40,793 nt of DNA from Haplomitrium mnioides (lineage: Eukaryota; Marchantiophyta; Haplomitriopsida; Calobryales), in NCBI GenBank assembly GCA_049999725.1, contig JBNGIS010021417.1, positions 1 through 40,793 of the forward strand, given 5' to 3'. The position numbers and the translations under genes were made by a program. Below, piece after piece: positions 11,560 through 21,359 of the stretch (position 1 is its first letter; each line of letters begins with the position of its first letter). The notes beneath the pieces are model-generated. The model had not been told where the DNA came from. It saw only the letters and a program-made list of their open reading frames with translations, and searched no databases.

Positions 11560-12162
11560 TTCAGCTGTCGTAAAAGCAAATGATTTCCTATGTTTCCTCA
11601 ACATTTCTTTGAATTGAAGCTCTTCTATTGGCAACAGAAAATCATTTGACCCTACTTTCAACTCTTGAAGTGTAGCATCCGTAAATTTGTGACCAATCTG
11701 CCCTACCTCTCTCAAGCTTTTCTCTTTGGAAGCTTGTAACTCTTGTAACTTGGAATCCAATGGTAAAGGTAATGCCACATGTCAAACCTTCTTGTCTACT
11801 GTTTTATACTTGGTCTCCACTTGAACTTCATGTTGTAGAAAATCAGCAATAACTGAGTAGACCTTGCGAGAATGTAGTTGTACGATCTGATCTTGATTTC
11901 CTTGTTGGAGCTTGCCAATTTCTTCCAATGCTTCCTCTGAAATATCCTGCACCCCCAGCTCTAGATATATACCATTAATAGTCTCTACTTCACTCAAAAC
12001 ATCCACTCTTTTTAGTTGTTTTTCGGTTTTTCTCACCACCCTACGGTTTTCTCTCAACAAACCTTCAATCGGAATATGTACCACCATTGCATCATCTGAA
12101 ATCTGTCCAAACTTCTTGCAACCTAAATCTTCATACTTTTGCAGGCCTTTCTTCTCCTCCAT
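11560..12162 (-). pseudogene. Element C pol: linker before RT, truncated
   Basis: Two minus-strand frames (12162-11782 and 11778-11560) are separated by a stop. The second contains KFTDATLQELKVG and ELQFKEMLRKHRKSFAFTTAEI, the segment that lies just before reverse transcriptase in a common group of plant Ty3/gypsy polyproteins. The coding similarity ends at the junction with the LTR of A, so RT, RNase H and integrase are lost. The first frame is an acidic linker of the kind found between protease and RT. It cannot be functional. Confidence 0.65.
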
Positions 12163-12194
12163 ACTACCATAATCTTGCTCTATAGTGGTATTGA

Positions 12195-12848
12195 TTAAAA
12201 ATCAGTAAATTCCTCTTTTACGTTTGGTAGCGCGTAATTTCTCAAGGTGTCCCTATTTCTTTCGTGGTTGGCTGGGACTGTTATGAACTGAACTGTCCTC
12301 TTCCCATCCTTACTCCTTATTCGTGCATATGATGAGCCATCATCTAAGACCTTTGTCTCCATTCGGACAACTATGATAAATGGCTGCCCCAAAATGATCG
12401 GGTAAGAAGTCTCCTCTTGCACAAATAGATTTTGAGTAACAACCACATCCCCAATCTTCACCATCACATCTCGACAAGCTCCATATAATTTTCCCTTTGA
12501 ATTACTAGCACCTCAAATCATCCAACCATGCTCTACGTCGATCGGCCACTTCCCACGATTGTAGATCTCTTTTAACACGATGTTAACTTCTGAACCATGG
12601 TCAATGAGTGCCTTAATAGGATCAGAAAGGTCACCTATCTTGATCAAAGTCTTTGTAGTTGCTCTAGCCCAGTGATCAATTGCATAATGGCTAGCAGCCT
12701 TTTCATCCGGATTTTTGTCGATTCTGAAATTTGAGCAACAGTTTACCAATGCTTCTTTCTTGTCTTTTGTGACTCTTGTATCCATTGCATGCGACACTAC
12801 AACTTCTGTAATAAGCTGCCTCTTTCTCTTGATGGTATCAATGATCAC
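12195..12848 (-). pseudogene. Element C retroviral-type aspartic protease region
   Basis: Frame 12848-12513 has ALIDHGSEVNI, which corresponds to the aspartic protease active-site motif (normally D-S/T-G; here D-H-G). It ends with WPIDVEHGWMI. The next frame, 12467-12195, continues with YPIILGQPFI, the I-L-G flap-region motif, and then ARIRSKDGKRTVQF. A stop and a gap of about 45 bases lie between the two frames. The order and motifs match the protease of plant gypsy elements; the substituted active-site residue and the breaks suggest inactivity. Confidence 0.7.
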
Positions 12849-12884
12849 GTCATGAAACTCTTTCTTGGCAATGCCAAGAATCTC

Positions 12885-13421
12885 TCATAAAGTGAATTCC
12901 ACTTTGGCATTTAACACTTTCTCTTCTAGAACCCCCTTGAGATCCGTAGCTGCTTCTATATTGGATTGCAACTTGTAGGCTGGATCCCGCTCCTTTTCCT
13001 TGGTCTTGCCTCTCACTTTCTCGATTACAACCTCCTTCATAACCTCTTCACGAGTTGATTGTGATGGTTGTGTTTTATCTCCTCGTAGTTGTCTTTTCAA
13101 TCTTTCCTTAGAGGAACCAACTTCATCTCTCTTTCTTTTCTCTTCTAATAATACCTCATGGTGGCTTCGTCCAATATATGCATGAATGGACATTGTGTCC
13201 ACTGGATCCTCCCACCCTATAGCATTTTGTATTACTGCTGTTGTTCTCAATTTTTCTTCTCTTGAAGTCTTTCTTTTTACCATCATGTCTAGAGCTCTAC
13301 TCCAAATAGCTCTCGTTTGCTCATGTGGGCCAAAACTAGCATCCACCCTGACCGCATATGATGATGCTTCCATTGTTGTTGCTGTATTTTTAGCCATCAA
13401 CTCTTCCACTGACTTTTTCAT
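12885..13421 (-). pseudogene. Element C gag-pro linker
   Basis: A frame of 178 residues on the minus strand lies between gag and protease. It is strongly charged (Lys/Arg/Glu-rich in the C-terminal half) with no zinc knuckle visible. Its position and spacing fit the C-terminal gag or linker part of the same polyprotein; upstream and downstream frames are separated by stops. I see no catalytic motif. Confidence 0.5.
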
Positions 13422-13571
13422 TCCTCCTTTCCCAAAATTGGTCCCTAGGATCTCATTACTCTCTTTGAGAGCAATTTTTCCCTCTTGTCAACATAATACT
13501 CATGTACTTAGCTTCATGCCAAAGTCATCACACTCTTTTCGTGAATGATCAGTGGTATCACACCAAATACA

Positions 13572-14468
13572 TCATTGCACAAACCTTGGTCTTGTTGTTA
13601 ACCGATTTTCTGTCACACCCTTGGCTTCTTCCAATTTGGCAACTTGAATCTTTAGATCCTTTATCCCCTTGACTAGTTCCTCTATCAAATCCTTTTGTGG
13701 AGTGATCAAAGGCTTTGGAATTGCTGCATTTGGTGCTGCACCAGTTGGATTGATGACTGGTTGCTTTCGTGGTATAATGCGTAGCGGTGGTCTAGTTTCA
13801 GGTCGAGTGACTACCTTGCCTCTTCTTAACTCCCTTTTCGTTAATATGCTAACCGCTTTACATACCTTCTTCCGATCTGAAGTCAACCCATTTTCCTCTA
13901 TTCTGTCTTCAAGTAATACCTCCAGCTCTGCTTGCAAACTTCCAATTGATGATTGTAAAAAGAGCTCTACCTTGTCAACTGCTAATGAGAGTTTCTCAAC
14001 CCTTGAAAGTTGCGCAAATTGTCGCTCGAATTCTCGTAATAACTCTCTGGCAACTAAGTCTTTGTTGCATTTGGTTACCCACTCAAGGAATGACTTCTTA
14101 GTGACTCTATCTGCATCTTCCAAAGAAAATTCCTCCTTTAATTGTACGACAAAATTATCCCAACTCTGTTTGTGATCTTGAATAATCCGTCTCACTTGGT
14201 GTCGAATCTCCGGTACAACAGCAAGCTCAAAGGACTCAATTCTTTCTTGTTCTGGTACCTTGTGTAGCTCCATTTCTCGAGAATATAACTTGATATATCT
14301 TGAGATGTTGCGACCATCAAGCTGGTCCAAAATCTCCACAATAGATTGCAAGGCTTTGGTAGCTTCCTTCCACTCTGTAACATGTTGTTGTTGCATAAAG
14401 AAAGCAAAAGCTTTGAGCCATCGCTGGATCAATTTGCATACCTGAATCGTGAGAAGACCCTGAACCAT
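13572..14468 (-). pseudogene. Element C gag
   Basis: A 298-residue frame on the minus strand starts near the primer site. It contains the run SRYIKLYSREMELHKVPEQ, then IRHQVRRIIQDHKQSWDNF, then DADRVTKKSFLEWV and AQLSRVEKLSLAVDKVELF. This is the capsid-like gag of a widespread group of plant Ty3/gypsy elements. The C-terminal third is rich in Lys, Pro and Arg and probably binds RNA. The frame is open, but the rest of the element is broken and truncated, so it is a relic. The plus-strand frame 13669-14175 is its antisense shadow. Confidence 0.7.
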
Positions 14469-14501
14469 CCATGATGAATGCTCACTTGTGCTACCCCAGA
14501 A

Positions 14502-14526
14502 GTTTCACGTCAGGTTCACCAACTGT
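14502..14526 (-). other. Element C primer-binding site and LTR end
   Basis: On the minus strand a putative LTR end ...TACGACA is followed by two bases and TGGTGAACCTGACGTGAAAC, which has the TGG start of a tRNA 3'-end complement. The matching tRNA was not identified by eye. Gag begins about 35 bases further on. Confidence 0.5.
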
Positions 14527-14974
14527 CGTAGTACGCATTTTCTTCTCTGGGAATATAAAGGGTATCTGGCTGTAGCTAGTAAACACACATCAACACATTG
14601 GCCGCTTAGACCTTGTTGGAATTGCTCTTTTTTGCAAGCACCAACGCGTTTGAAATTTCACAAATAATTTGCTGCGATCTCATCGTCGTTCCTAATTTTT
14701 GTGCATTGACAATGTTCCTTCACTTGAGTTTGTCTTTCTGCCACACCTACCACAATACAAAGATATGGACCTCGCAAATTGCTTGAATTAGAATAGGAAA
14801 CACAAATGGGTTAGGATCTGCCAAAATTTGCTCCATTCTTTCCACTCTAAATTGTTCAACCAACCGTTGACGCATATGGATCTTAGCCACTATAAATACT
14901 CGTACTACGATGGTCATTCCTTAATCACCCGTTGAAACCGTTAAGAACTCTCTCTCCTTGATGCGATGGAATGA
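14527..14974 (-). other. Probable element C 5' LTR/leader remnant
   Basis: Upstream of the primer site on the minus strand lies about 450 bp without coding motifs. It ends in a palindrome-like TGTCGTAGTACG and has a TATAAATAC at about 14891-14899 (plus strand). It is in the position of a 5' LTR, but no second LTR copy is present to prove it. Confidence 0.35.
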
Positions 14975-15196
14975 TCATTCATGCTCCACGGTCCATACCC
15001 ACTCCGTTGAAGAGTATAAACGTTGATACAATGGTGCAGCAAAAGAGGCAAAGTCGTTTAGCAAGAATAAGTAATAGTTCATCAAGTTGATAAAACGTTT
15101 CAACTCATTGTTGTTGCGTGGTGGCGGTACATTGTCTATTCGTCTCACAATTTCAGCAATTTGGAGCCACTTTCCCGTCACGTCTTCACTTGTCAT
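14975..15196 (-). pseudogene. Gypsy reverse transcriptase thumb/RNase H boundary fragment
   Basis: The 73-residue minus-strand frame contains VPPPRNNNELKRFINLMNYY, then FAAPLYQRL and EWVWTVEHE. These match the Ty3/gypsy segment after the RT active site (P-P-x-N-x-x-E-L-x-x-F-x-N-x-x-NYY ... APLY-L). It lies upstream of gag of element C in the same orientation, so it belongs to a different or rearranged copy. Everything else of that copy is missing. Confidence 0.7.
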
Positions 15197-16242
15197 TCAA
15201 AACTCTTCGCTTTATTGGAAATCCCTCATGTGATTGTCCTCCTCCAATGAGTCTTCTTAGTAGATCTTCCAAGAGCTCCTCCAAGTGCTTCCCCAAGAGT
15301 TCTCCAAGAATGAGCTCCCCTAATGAAGTCTAAGCTCAAGGCTCTCCAAGCTCAAAATGAAAACTAGGTCCCTTATGCTCTCTCTTCTCCCTCCTTATAT
15401 ACTAGTCTAATTAATTACTACTAGTAAAACCTAGAGATGCTTTTACCCTAGGTAAAAACTAGCCTTTTAATTTTAAATTCAAAAGTATCTCCTAGAACAT
15501 CTACTAAAGTATCCTTGCCTTTTTCCCAAGAAGCTTCTCATTTGGAGCTTTTCTCAAAAGTAGTCCTAAAGTAACTTTAACTTTTTCTTACTTTTTCAAG
15601 AAGAAGCTTCTCATTTGGAGCTTCCTTTGACTAAGCATCTGACTTAGTCAGCTGATTCTCTTTTATTTGTACCTAATACAAAAGCTACTTTCATATTTCG
15701 AGATTCTCTCAAAGAGCAAGTCGAAGATTAAAGTAGCTTTTCTTGACTTTTCTCCTTTTTAGTGCTTCTAGAAGAATCCCTCTAAAATCCTTGATACTAG
15801 TCCAAAGTGCCTATACTATATCTTGTTAGAAAGCTTATTAAATAAGCTTTCTGCTTATAAAATAATATTTTCATTTTATGTTATCCATATACTCTCTGTT
15901 TTGACTTTTTAGTCGAGTCCTACTTGATCTTTGACCAGTTATAACTCCTGGTTTACAATAGATTTTTCAATTTTGTAAATTGATACTAACTACATTCAAT
16001 ATAAATAGTATGCCTATGAAATATTAGATCCAATACTTACATAATAAGAACGCAGTTTACTCTGTACAGATTTTGCTGAAAAACCGAAAAACCCATTTTC
16101 CCTCTAATGACCACCTAATCCTCCCACATCTCCTTGGCAGGTCTGGTTCCTCATAAGATCAATATATGCTTCATGAATTGCACCTACATACTCCTTTTCA
16201 TATAGAGATCCTTCATAGGTTCAAGTAGTAGCTGACCCACAA
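15197..16242. other. AT-rich retroelement debris, no gene seen
   Basis: This stretch has short repeats of 'aagcttctcatttggagctt' type (15530-15545 and 15603-15622) and a TATATACTAG near 15396. No protein motif is visible on either strand. Composition differs from the GC-richer LTR of A that resumes at about 16243. Confidence 0.4.
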
Positions 16243-18380
16243 CACGACAACGCGGCGCAAGGAGGAGAGTTCACCGGACCTCGGGCAACGTACGGGTCAA
16301 CTACGGAAGGAGCGGTCAGCACGACGATCAGCCTACCCCCTTGCAAGGTGGCGTCGGATGGCGATGCAGTGGACGACGTGGCGTGAGGAGAACAAAGAGG
16401 GATCTATGGGGGAATCTGTGGAGATTCTATGGAGTGGGTTCCGCGGGGCACTTCGGAACTCGGTTCCAAAGAGCCTCTTTGGACTTGGTTTTGCGAGAAT
16501 CTGCATAATCTCTTCCCGCAAGATTCCTCGGAGCTCCACGTAAAATTACCGTTGTACTTGTCTTTCTCGATCAACCGAAGGGACACGCGGCTTGATTTCC
16601 CTTTCCGTTGTAATTGGATTAACAGACGAGGGAGCCATGCGTCGCATTCTCCCACTTCGAGCTCAATGGCCATAACGACTATTCATCGGATCGAGCTTCG
16701 GGGGATTAGCGCTCGCATGGAGTATACATCGTTTGCCTTCAATTATGTTCAGGTTGATGCACGGGCAATTGCTGGGAGCTATAGCGATGTGAGGCACGAG
16801 AATCGCGCACGGTAAGAGAGGGGCGAGGATTCAGTGAGGAGCTACATGAAGCAAGGGTACTCGCTCAAGGGGAACCAGGGGATTTAGAGGAGGACTGGAG
16901 GGGCGCCTAGGATTGCAGAGTGAGGAGCTCTGGATGCTCGGGCAATCTAGGTGACCTCATCCTCGCAAGCGGACTAGGGCGGAGGGTTACTGATACGATA
17001 GTTCGAAGGGATCCCGACTTGCTAAGAACTAAGGAGAGGCTGCCAAGTGAGGAGCTTGGAGTCGTCTCGGCATTTCACGGGCGATTGCAGGACGCAATAG
17101 CAATAGCAAGAAAGGGGAATCGCGCATGGTAAGGCAGGGGTGAGGATTCAGTGAGGAACTACCTGAAGCAGGGGTACTCGCTCAAAGGAAACCGAGGGAT
17201 TTAGAGGAGGACTGGAGGGGCGTCGAGGATTGCAGAGTGAGGAGTTATGGATGCTCAGACGATCCAGGTGACCTCATCTTTGCAGGTGGACCAGGGCGGA
17301 AGGTTACTAATACGATAGCTCAAAGGGATTCCGACCTACCGAGAACTAAGGAGAGGCTGCCAAGTGAGGAGCTTGGAGTGTCTCGGCATTTCCTTGTGCA
17401 AGTGCCTCAGCCCAGAGTGTTTGGAGTACACTCTGGTGTGTTTCTTCAAGTGGAGCTGAGAGGAAAGGGGGCTGTGCTTGTGCTTGCGCACTACGCGGGA
17501 TGACTCGTCAAGGCTTGAGGGTGGAGTGGGCTACCTGCAGCTGGTAAAGTTGTCTTCCAGAGGTGGAAGTCAAAGAAACTCTCTTCCTAGCCTGAAGAAG
17601 TAAAAGTAGGGCTTCTCGCGAGGGAAGTTAAAAAACTATCTGGAGAGGAGGGTATGTGGGTTGCTGGGCTGCAGGTTGTAAGGCAACAGGACTTATAAGG
17701 GAAGTATCAATTGGTAGAAATCCAGAGGGCCTTCAAGGACTTTGTTTTCTCTTGCACATAGTGTATAAACTGTTTGTGTATCTGTGTAGTTAGATTTCCT
17801 TTCTGCATTGTGTTGTAGAGTTGTATTAGCTTAGAAGTCATCAGGATAGTTGAGCAGACCCTAGGAATAGCCTTGAAGGGGGAGTCTAATCCCTTGACAC
17901 AAGTCTGGTATCCTGAGGGTAAATGCTCTTTGTTCTGATTCTGTTGCATAGATTAGGACTTAGTACATTCTAGGATAGTTAGGAATATCTGGACCAGTGT
18001 TGTGACCACCCTGAGAGGGGGAGTCTAGACCTCTAGTAGTGTTCAGTTGTGCACGTCACCAGCACCATTCTACCCAAGCACAAATAAGGTGGCATGGCCT
18101 AAGTCATTGGGTCATATGAATAAAGCGGAAGAATCACACAAATCACAATTGGGTGTTATGGATGTGGACTTGAGAATGGTTGAGTAACTGACTTGAGTAT
18201 AAGAAGAAGAAGAGTGAGAGGTGCATATAAGGCTTGTAAGGAGAGGAAGAGTCCTTAAAGTCTAAAAGTGGTAATTGGCAAGGGGCCATCTCAGAAAAGA
18301 ACTTGAAAGCCCGTACACCTATCCTTCCCTGCCTCCAAAGAGGTGCTTGAAGGGTTAAGGCTTGGAACAGGGGAGCAACA
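16243..18380 (+). repeat. Element A 5' LTR, segment 3 (with LTR 3' end)
   Basis: This matches the 3' LTR from about 23132 to 25264, ending in GGGGAGCAACA at 18380 just before the primer-binding site. It contains the 317-bp tandem duplication, a TATA-like GTGTATAAAC at 17761-17770 that may be the LTR promoter, and the block 'gtcttccagaggtggaagt' also present in the B LTR. Reading frames inside it are shadows. Confidence 0.85.
16801..17434 (+). repeat. 317-bp tandem duplication in the LTR of A (5' copy)
   Basis: Two consecutive units begin with AATCGCGCACGG at 16801 and AATCGCGCATGG at 17118. They stay aligned through GGATTCAGTGAGGA, GGACTGGAGGGGCG and CCAAGTGAGGAGCTTGGAGT. The same duplication, with the same 317-bp period, is in the 3' LTR (23688 and 24005), so it predates insertion of A. 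Confidence 0.8.
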
Positions 18381-18388
18381 TGAATTTT

Positions 18389-18405
18389 TGGCGCTAGAAG
18401 GAGGG
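18389..18405 (+). other. Element A primer-binding site (tRNA-Asn type)
   Basis: TGGCGCTAGAAGGAGGG begins eight bases after the LTR end. It is complementary to the 3' end of plant tRNA-Asn(GUU), whose acceptor end reads ...CCTCCTTCTAGCG plus CCA. A priming tRNA for minus-strand DNA synthesis is therefore identified. Confidence 0.75.
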
Positions 18406-18572
18406 CCAAAGGCTTGAAAAACCTGAGACCAACCCGAACCAAAAAGACCATTTTGTGCACAAGAGACTCAAGTCAGTCGGTGAGAAGGTTACTTTCGGGA
18501 AACAGAGCAACTGGGGGTTGAGTCTGTTGAGGAAGAGTGGCGAAAGGAAGGAACCCCTATGTGGAAGTGGCT

Positions 18573-19288
18573 ATGGCCAGTGGAGGGATGGCCAACCCGG
18601 TACCACCTTCTGGGCTTCGGGGAAGATTCAAATACAGGTCCTTCAAGGGACGCCCGAAGGATGAACCAGATGCATGGTTGGACGACCTTGAAACACTGCA
18701 GCGGCAAATGGGGAAGCCCATGTAAAGATTGGAATCTTGCCTGCAGTTTTGAAAGGAGAAGCCCAACCCTGGTATAAGGATTTGCCGGATAATATCAAAA
18801 GGGACTGGCAAGCATTCAAAGCAACCTTCTTAGCAGAGTTCCGTGGGATTGGAGAGGAGACTGAGGCACTGATCAAGATGGGTCAGCTCAGGATGAAGAA
18901 GGAGTCTGTGAGGAAATTCCTCCAACGTTTCAAGGTGGCAAGGAAGTTGAACTCGCCAGCCACTGACGGGATGCTCACAGCATGGTTCCTAGCTGCTCTA
19001 CCCAGAGGAATTGGGACCTGGGTAAGACAGGCAGATCCACAAACTCTGGAGGATGCTGTCAATGCAGCCCGATCTCATGTGAAGGCTCCTTTTACTAGTT
19101 CCCAAAGAAAGACACGGGCCAGACACGACTCTGATGATTCTTCAGATGCATTAGACAATGACGAGGAAACATATCAGAGTTCAGAGTCCTCCTCGGAAAG
19201 CGAGAATGAGTCGAGCAGCAGCAGCTCAGATGAGGATCGGTCGTCCAGAAGGAAAAAGAAGAAGAAAGACCTGAAGAAGAAAAAGTAG
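18573..19288 (+). pseudogene. Element A gag, capsid part, frameshifted
   Basis: The likely start is the ATG at 18573, giving MASGGMANPVPPSGLRGRF; this resembles the N-terminus of gag in element B. The frame carries FKGRPKDEPDAWLDDLETL, the start of a retrotransposon gag (PF03732-like) domain, and is broken at about 18722. It resumes in another frame from 18737: LKGEAQPWYKDLP, then WQAFKATFLAEF and VRKFLQRFKVARKLN, the conserved gag core. It ends in a Ser/Glu-rich and Lys-rich tail at 19288. The protein would form virus-like particles; the frameshift makes this copy defective unless recoded. Confidence 0.75.
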
Positions 19289-19872
19289 GTCAAGGAGGTG
19301 CATCATCGCAAGAGGGCCAGCAAGGGGAAATATAGAAAACTGAGCCCGAACCCGAGGCTAGCAAGAAGCCAAGGGGGAGGAATCGAATTGATGAGCTGAG
19401 CGCCAAGTTGGAGGTGATGAACATCCTCTTAGCAGGGATCAAGCCGGAGGGCAGGCCCCTGCCAACCCGAAGAGTTGGTGTCTGGTGCGTTAGGTGCAAG
19501 CAGCACGGACATTCCCCCCATGAATGTCCAAACGACACAAATGTCATGCACTATGTGAGGGAAGAAGCACCAGAATACGTGAGAGAAGAGGTGGAGTATG
19601 TCTTGGAGGAGGCCCCAGACACAGTGTATCAAATCAGCGGGGGACCTTGGACGATTCTAAGCAGGCCTACAGAAGGGAATGCATGGCCTATGAATTAGTG
19701 GGCTGCTACTCGGCCACCCAGGACCACAATCATGGTGTGTTGGAATTGTGGCCAGCCTAGTCACATTTTAGCAAGTTGTTCGATGTCGCGTAAGAGCAAT
19801 TATGGGCAACCGCCTCCCCTCTGCTTCCAATGCAAAATGGAGGGGCATGTAGCCATGAATTGCCTGCACTGA
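19289..19872 (+). pseudogene. Element A gag, nucleocapsid with three CCHC zinc knuckles
   Basis: A frame upstream of and including 19408-19698 contains CVRCKQHGHSPHEC. A second frame at 19732-19872 contains CWNCGQPSHILASC and CFQCKMEGHVAMNC. All three fit C-x2-C-x4-H-x4-C exactly. Between knuckles 1 and 2 lies an acidic stretch with the repeats EEAPEYVREE and EEVEYVLEEAP. Stops near 19289, 19697 and 19872 interrupt the polyprotein. Zinc knuckles bind the packaged RNA. Having all metal ligands intact contrasts with element B. Confidence 0.75.
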
Positions 19873-19899
19873 AGGCCAGATGCTGCCCCTAGGCCAAGC

Positions 19900-20610
19900 T
19901 TGAATCCTCCTCCTCCCTCAAATGTCAATCTGATCACTCTAAACACAGAGGAGGAAGCTGAGTTGCCAGGATGGGAGACGCCAACTTCGGATGCTTGTTT
20001 CAAGGTTGTCACTAGAGTAGGTGCCAAGGCCAAAAAGAGAGGCCAGAGGAAGGCCAAGAAAAGAGCTGAGAAGGAAGTGGCTCGAGCGACCTCACCTCGG
20101 GATGATTCTGATTATCGGCGAGATAATCCGAAATGGTTCTACCCGGAGCAGCAGGACCAGGTGAGGAAGCAGTTGGAGGCTTTGGAGGCTCTGGAACAAG
20201 AGCAAGCAGAAGAGGAGACCCTCAAGGAAGTCTGGAAGCAGCAAGGAGGGCTCCAGGGGGTACAGGAGAAGATTGCAGCTGCGAAAGAGGGGGCAAAGCC
20301 TAGCCTCTACAACATTCAAGCGGACATAAGAAATTGTCATATCACGGTCACAGTAGGCCAACTCCTCAAGAATAGCCCATTGTATCAGAGACAACTCCGT
20401 GAACTGTTGATGGGTGCGAAGAGGAGGAAGAGGCTGCCCAAGGTGGGAGCTTCAGCAGACCTGCAACTAATCTGTGAAGATAAGGAGGCCTCGGAGATCG
20501 ACATCCAGATCGCGGGGTGCACACTGTCTTTAGTGCCCGTAGATGGAGGGGCAAGAGTCAACATTATGGTGGAGGAGACATCGCACAAGCTGGGATTCAC
20601 GGGATTCTAG
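19900..20610 (+). pseudogene. Element A aspartic protease region
   Basis: The 236-residue frame begins with a Lys/Glu-rich linker and ends with the protease N-terminal half: IDIQIAGCTLSLVPVDGGARVNIM, of which VDGGA is the active-site motif (D-G-G-A, a known plant gypsy variant of D-S/T-G), and HKLGFTGF. A stop follows at 20608. The next frame supplies the remainder. Element B has the same organisation, which supports one related polyprotein family. Confidence 0.7.
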
Positions 20611-21186
20611 CCTACAGCCAAGATCATGAGGCTGGCGGATGGGTCACGAGTAAAGCCACTGGGCTCTCTTCCTCAAATCCCAACCTTCATATGGGGAAAA
20701 GAGTTCAAATTGAATTATTTGGTAATGTGACCCACCAAAACTTCTCCTTACCCAGTGTTGATAGGAAGGCCGTGGCTGTATGGGGCCAGAGTAATGCACA
20801 ATTGGGAAAACTCCACATTGGTGTTCAGCTCCGACAAAATGACGGTGCACTATGGTCCAGTTCCTCACTTAGAGGAAACGCAGCTTGAGGCAGAGTACGA
20901 CAGTGTGTGGTCCGAGGAAGAAGAGGACTCGGAGTACCACTATTGGGTACAATTGGTGAGTGAAGCAACAGAGGAGGATCTGTTGGAGGAGGGTGTGGTG
21001 TTTTTCCACCAAAGCAAATTATCCATCTGCGATGGACCAGAGCACCAGTGGAAAGAATCAGTGGCAGATGAGGCCAAGGATGGGGACACTAGGGGGTACT
21101 TTGACAAATTGAGAAGTTTTGAGAATCGAGAGAAAAACGAGGGCCCAACTGGAACCCCATCAAGGGTGTCCAGCCAGCACAAGTAA
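20611..21186 (+). pseudogene. Element A protease C-terminal half and acidic tail; pol ends here
   Basis: Just after the stop the translation continues in shifting frames: IPTFIWGKEFKLNYLV near 20680-20725, then from 20755 LIGRPWLYGARVMHNWENSTLVF, which contains the I-G-R-P-W motif of the protease second half. A Glu-rich tail runs to 21186. In element B the same boundary leads into reverse transcriptase, but here the frame stops and non-coding DNA with a polypurine tract follows. The absence of RT, RNase H and integrase is real, since only 173 bases remain before the LTR. Confidence 0.7.
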
Positions 21187-21359
21187 GTTGTCTGTGTGTG
21201 TGTGTGTGAGTTTTGTGGGGGGGGGGGGGGAGGGTTGTTTCGTGGGGTTGTATTGCAGGAGTTACAGAGTCAAACCAGCGACCAGCAGTAGAGGCACCAG
21301 AAAATTGAGGGAGAAGAAGTGTGTTCGCGGGGACGCTTCACACTTGAAGGGGGAGTTAT
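21187..21359 (+). other. Element A 3' untranslated region, microsatellites and polypurine tract
   Basis: The region has a (TG)n run at 21192-21208 and a run of 14 G at 21217-21230. It ends with the purine tract GAAGGGGGAG at 21347-21356, a few bases before the 3' LTR start at 21360. The tract primes plus-strand DNA. Confidence 0.7.

Larger units (their letters stand above)
11560..16242 (-). mobile_element. Second insertion in the 5' LTR of A: truncated gypsy element C and debris
   Basis: This block replaces about 0.9 kb of the 5' LTR (equivalent of 22215-23131 in the 3' LTR is missing). It holds, on the minus strand, a gypsy element with gag, protease and the start of RT (14468 down to 11560), its primer site and a 5' end region, then a separate gypsy RT fragment (14975-15196), then AT-rich sequence to 16242. 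No target-site duplication was found at its edges, so it probably arrived by several events or by rearrangement. Confidence 0.6.

Noticed and set aside
13669-14175. 168-codon plus-strand frame
   Set aside because: Antisense shadow of element C gag, which has the recognisable motifs.
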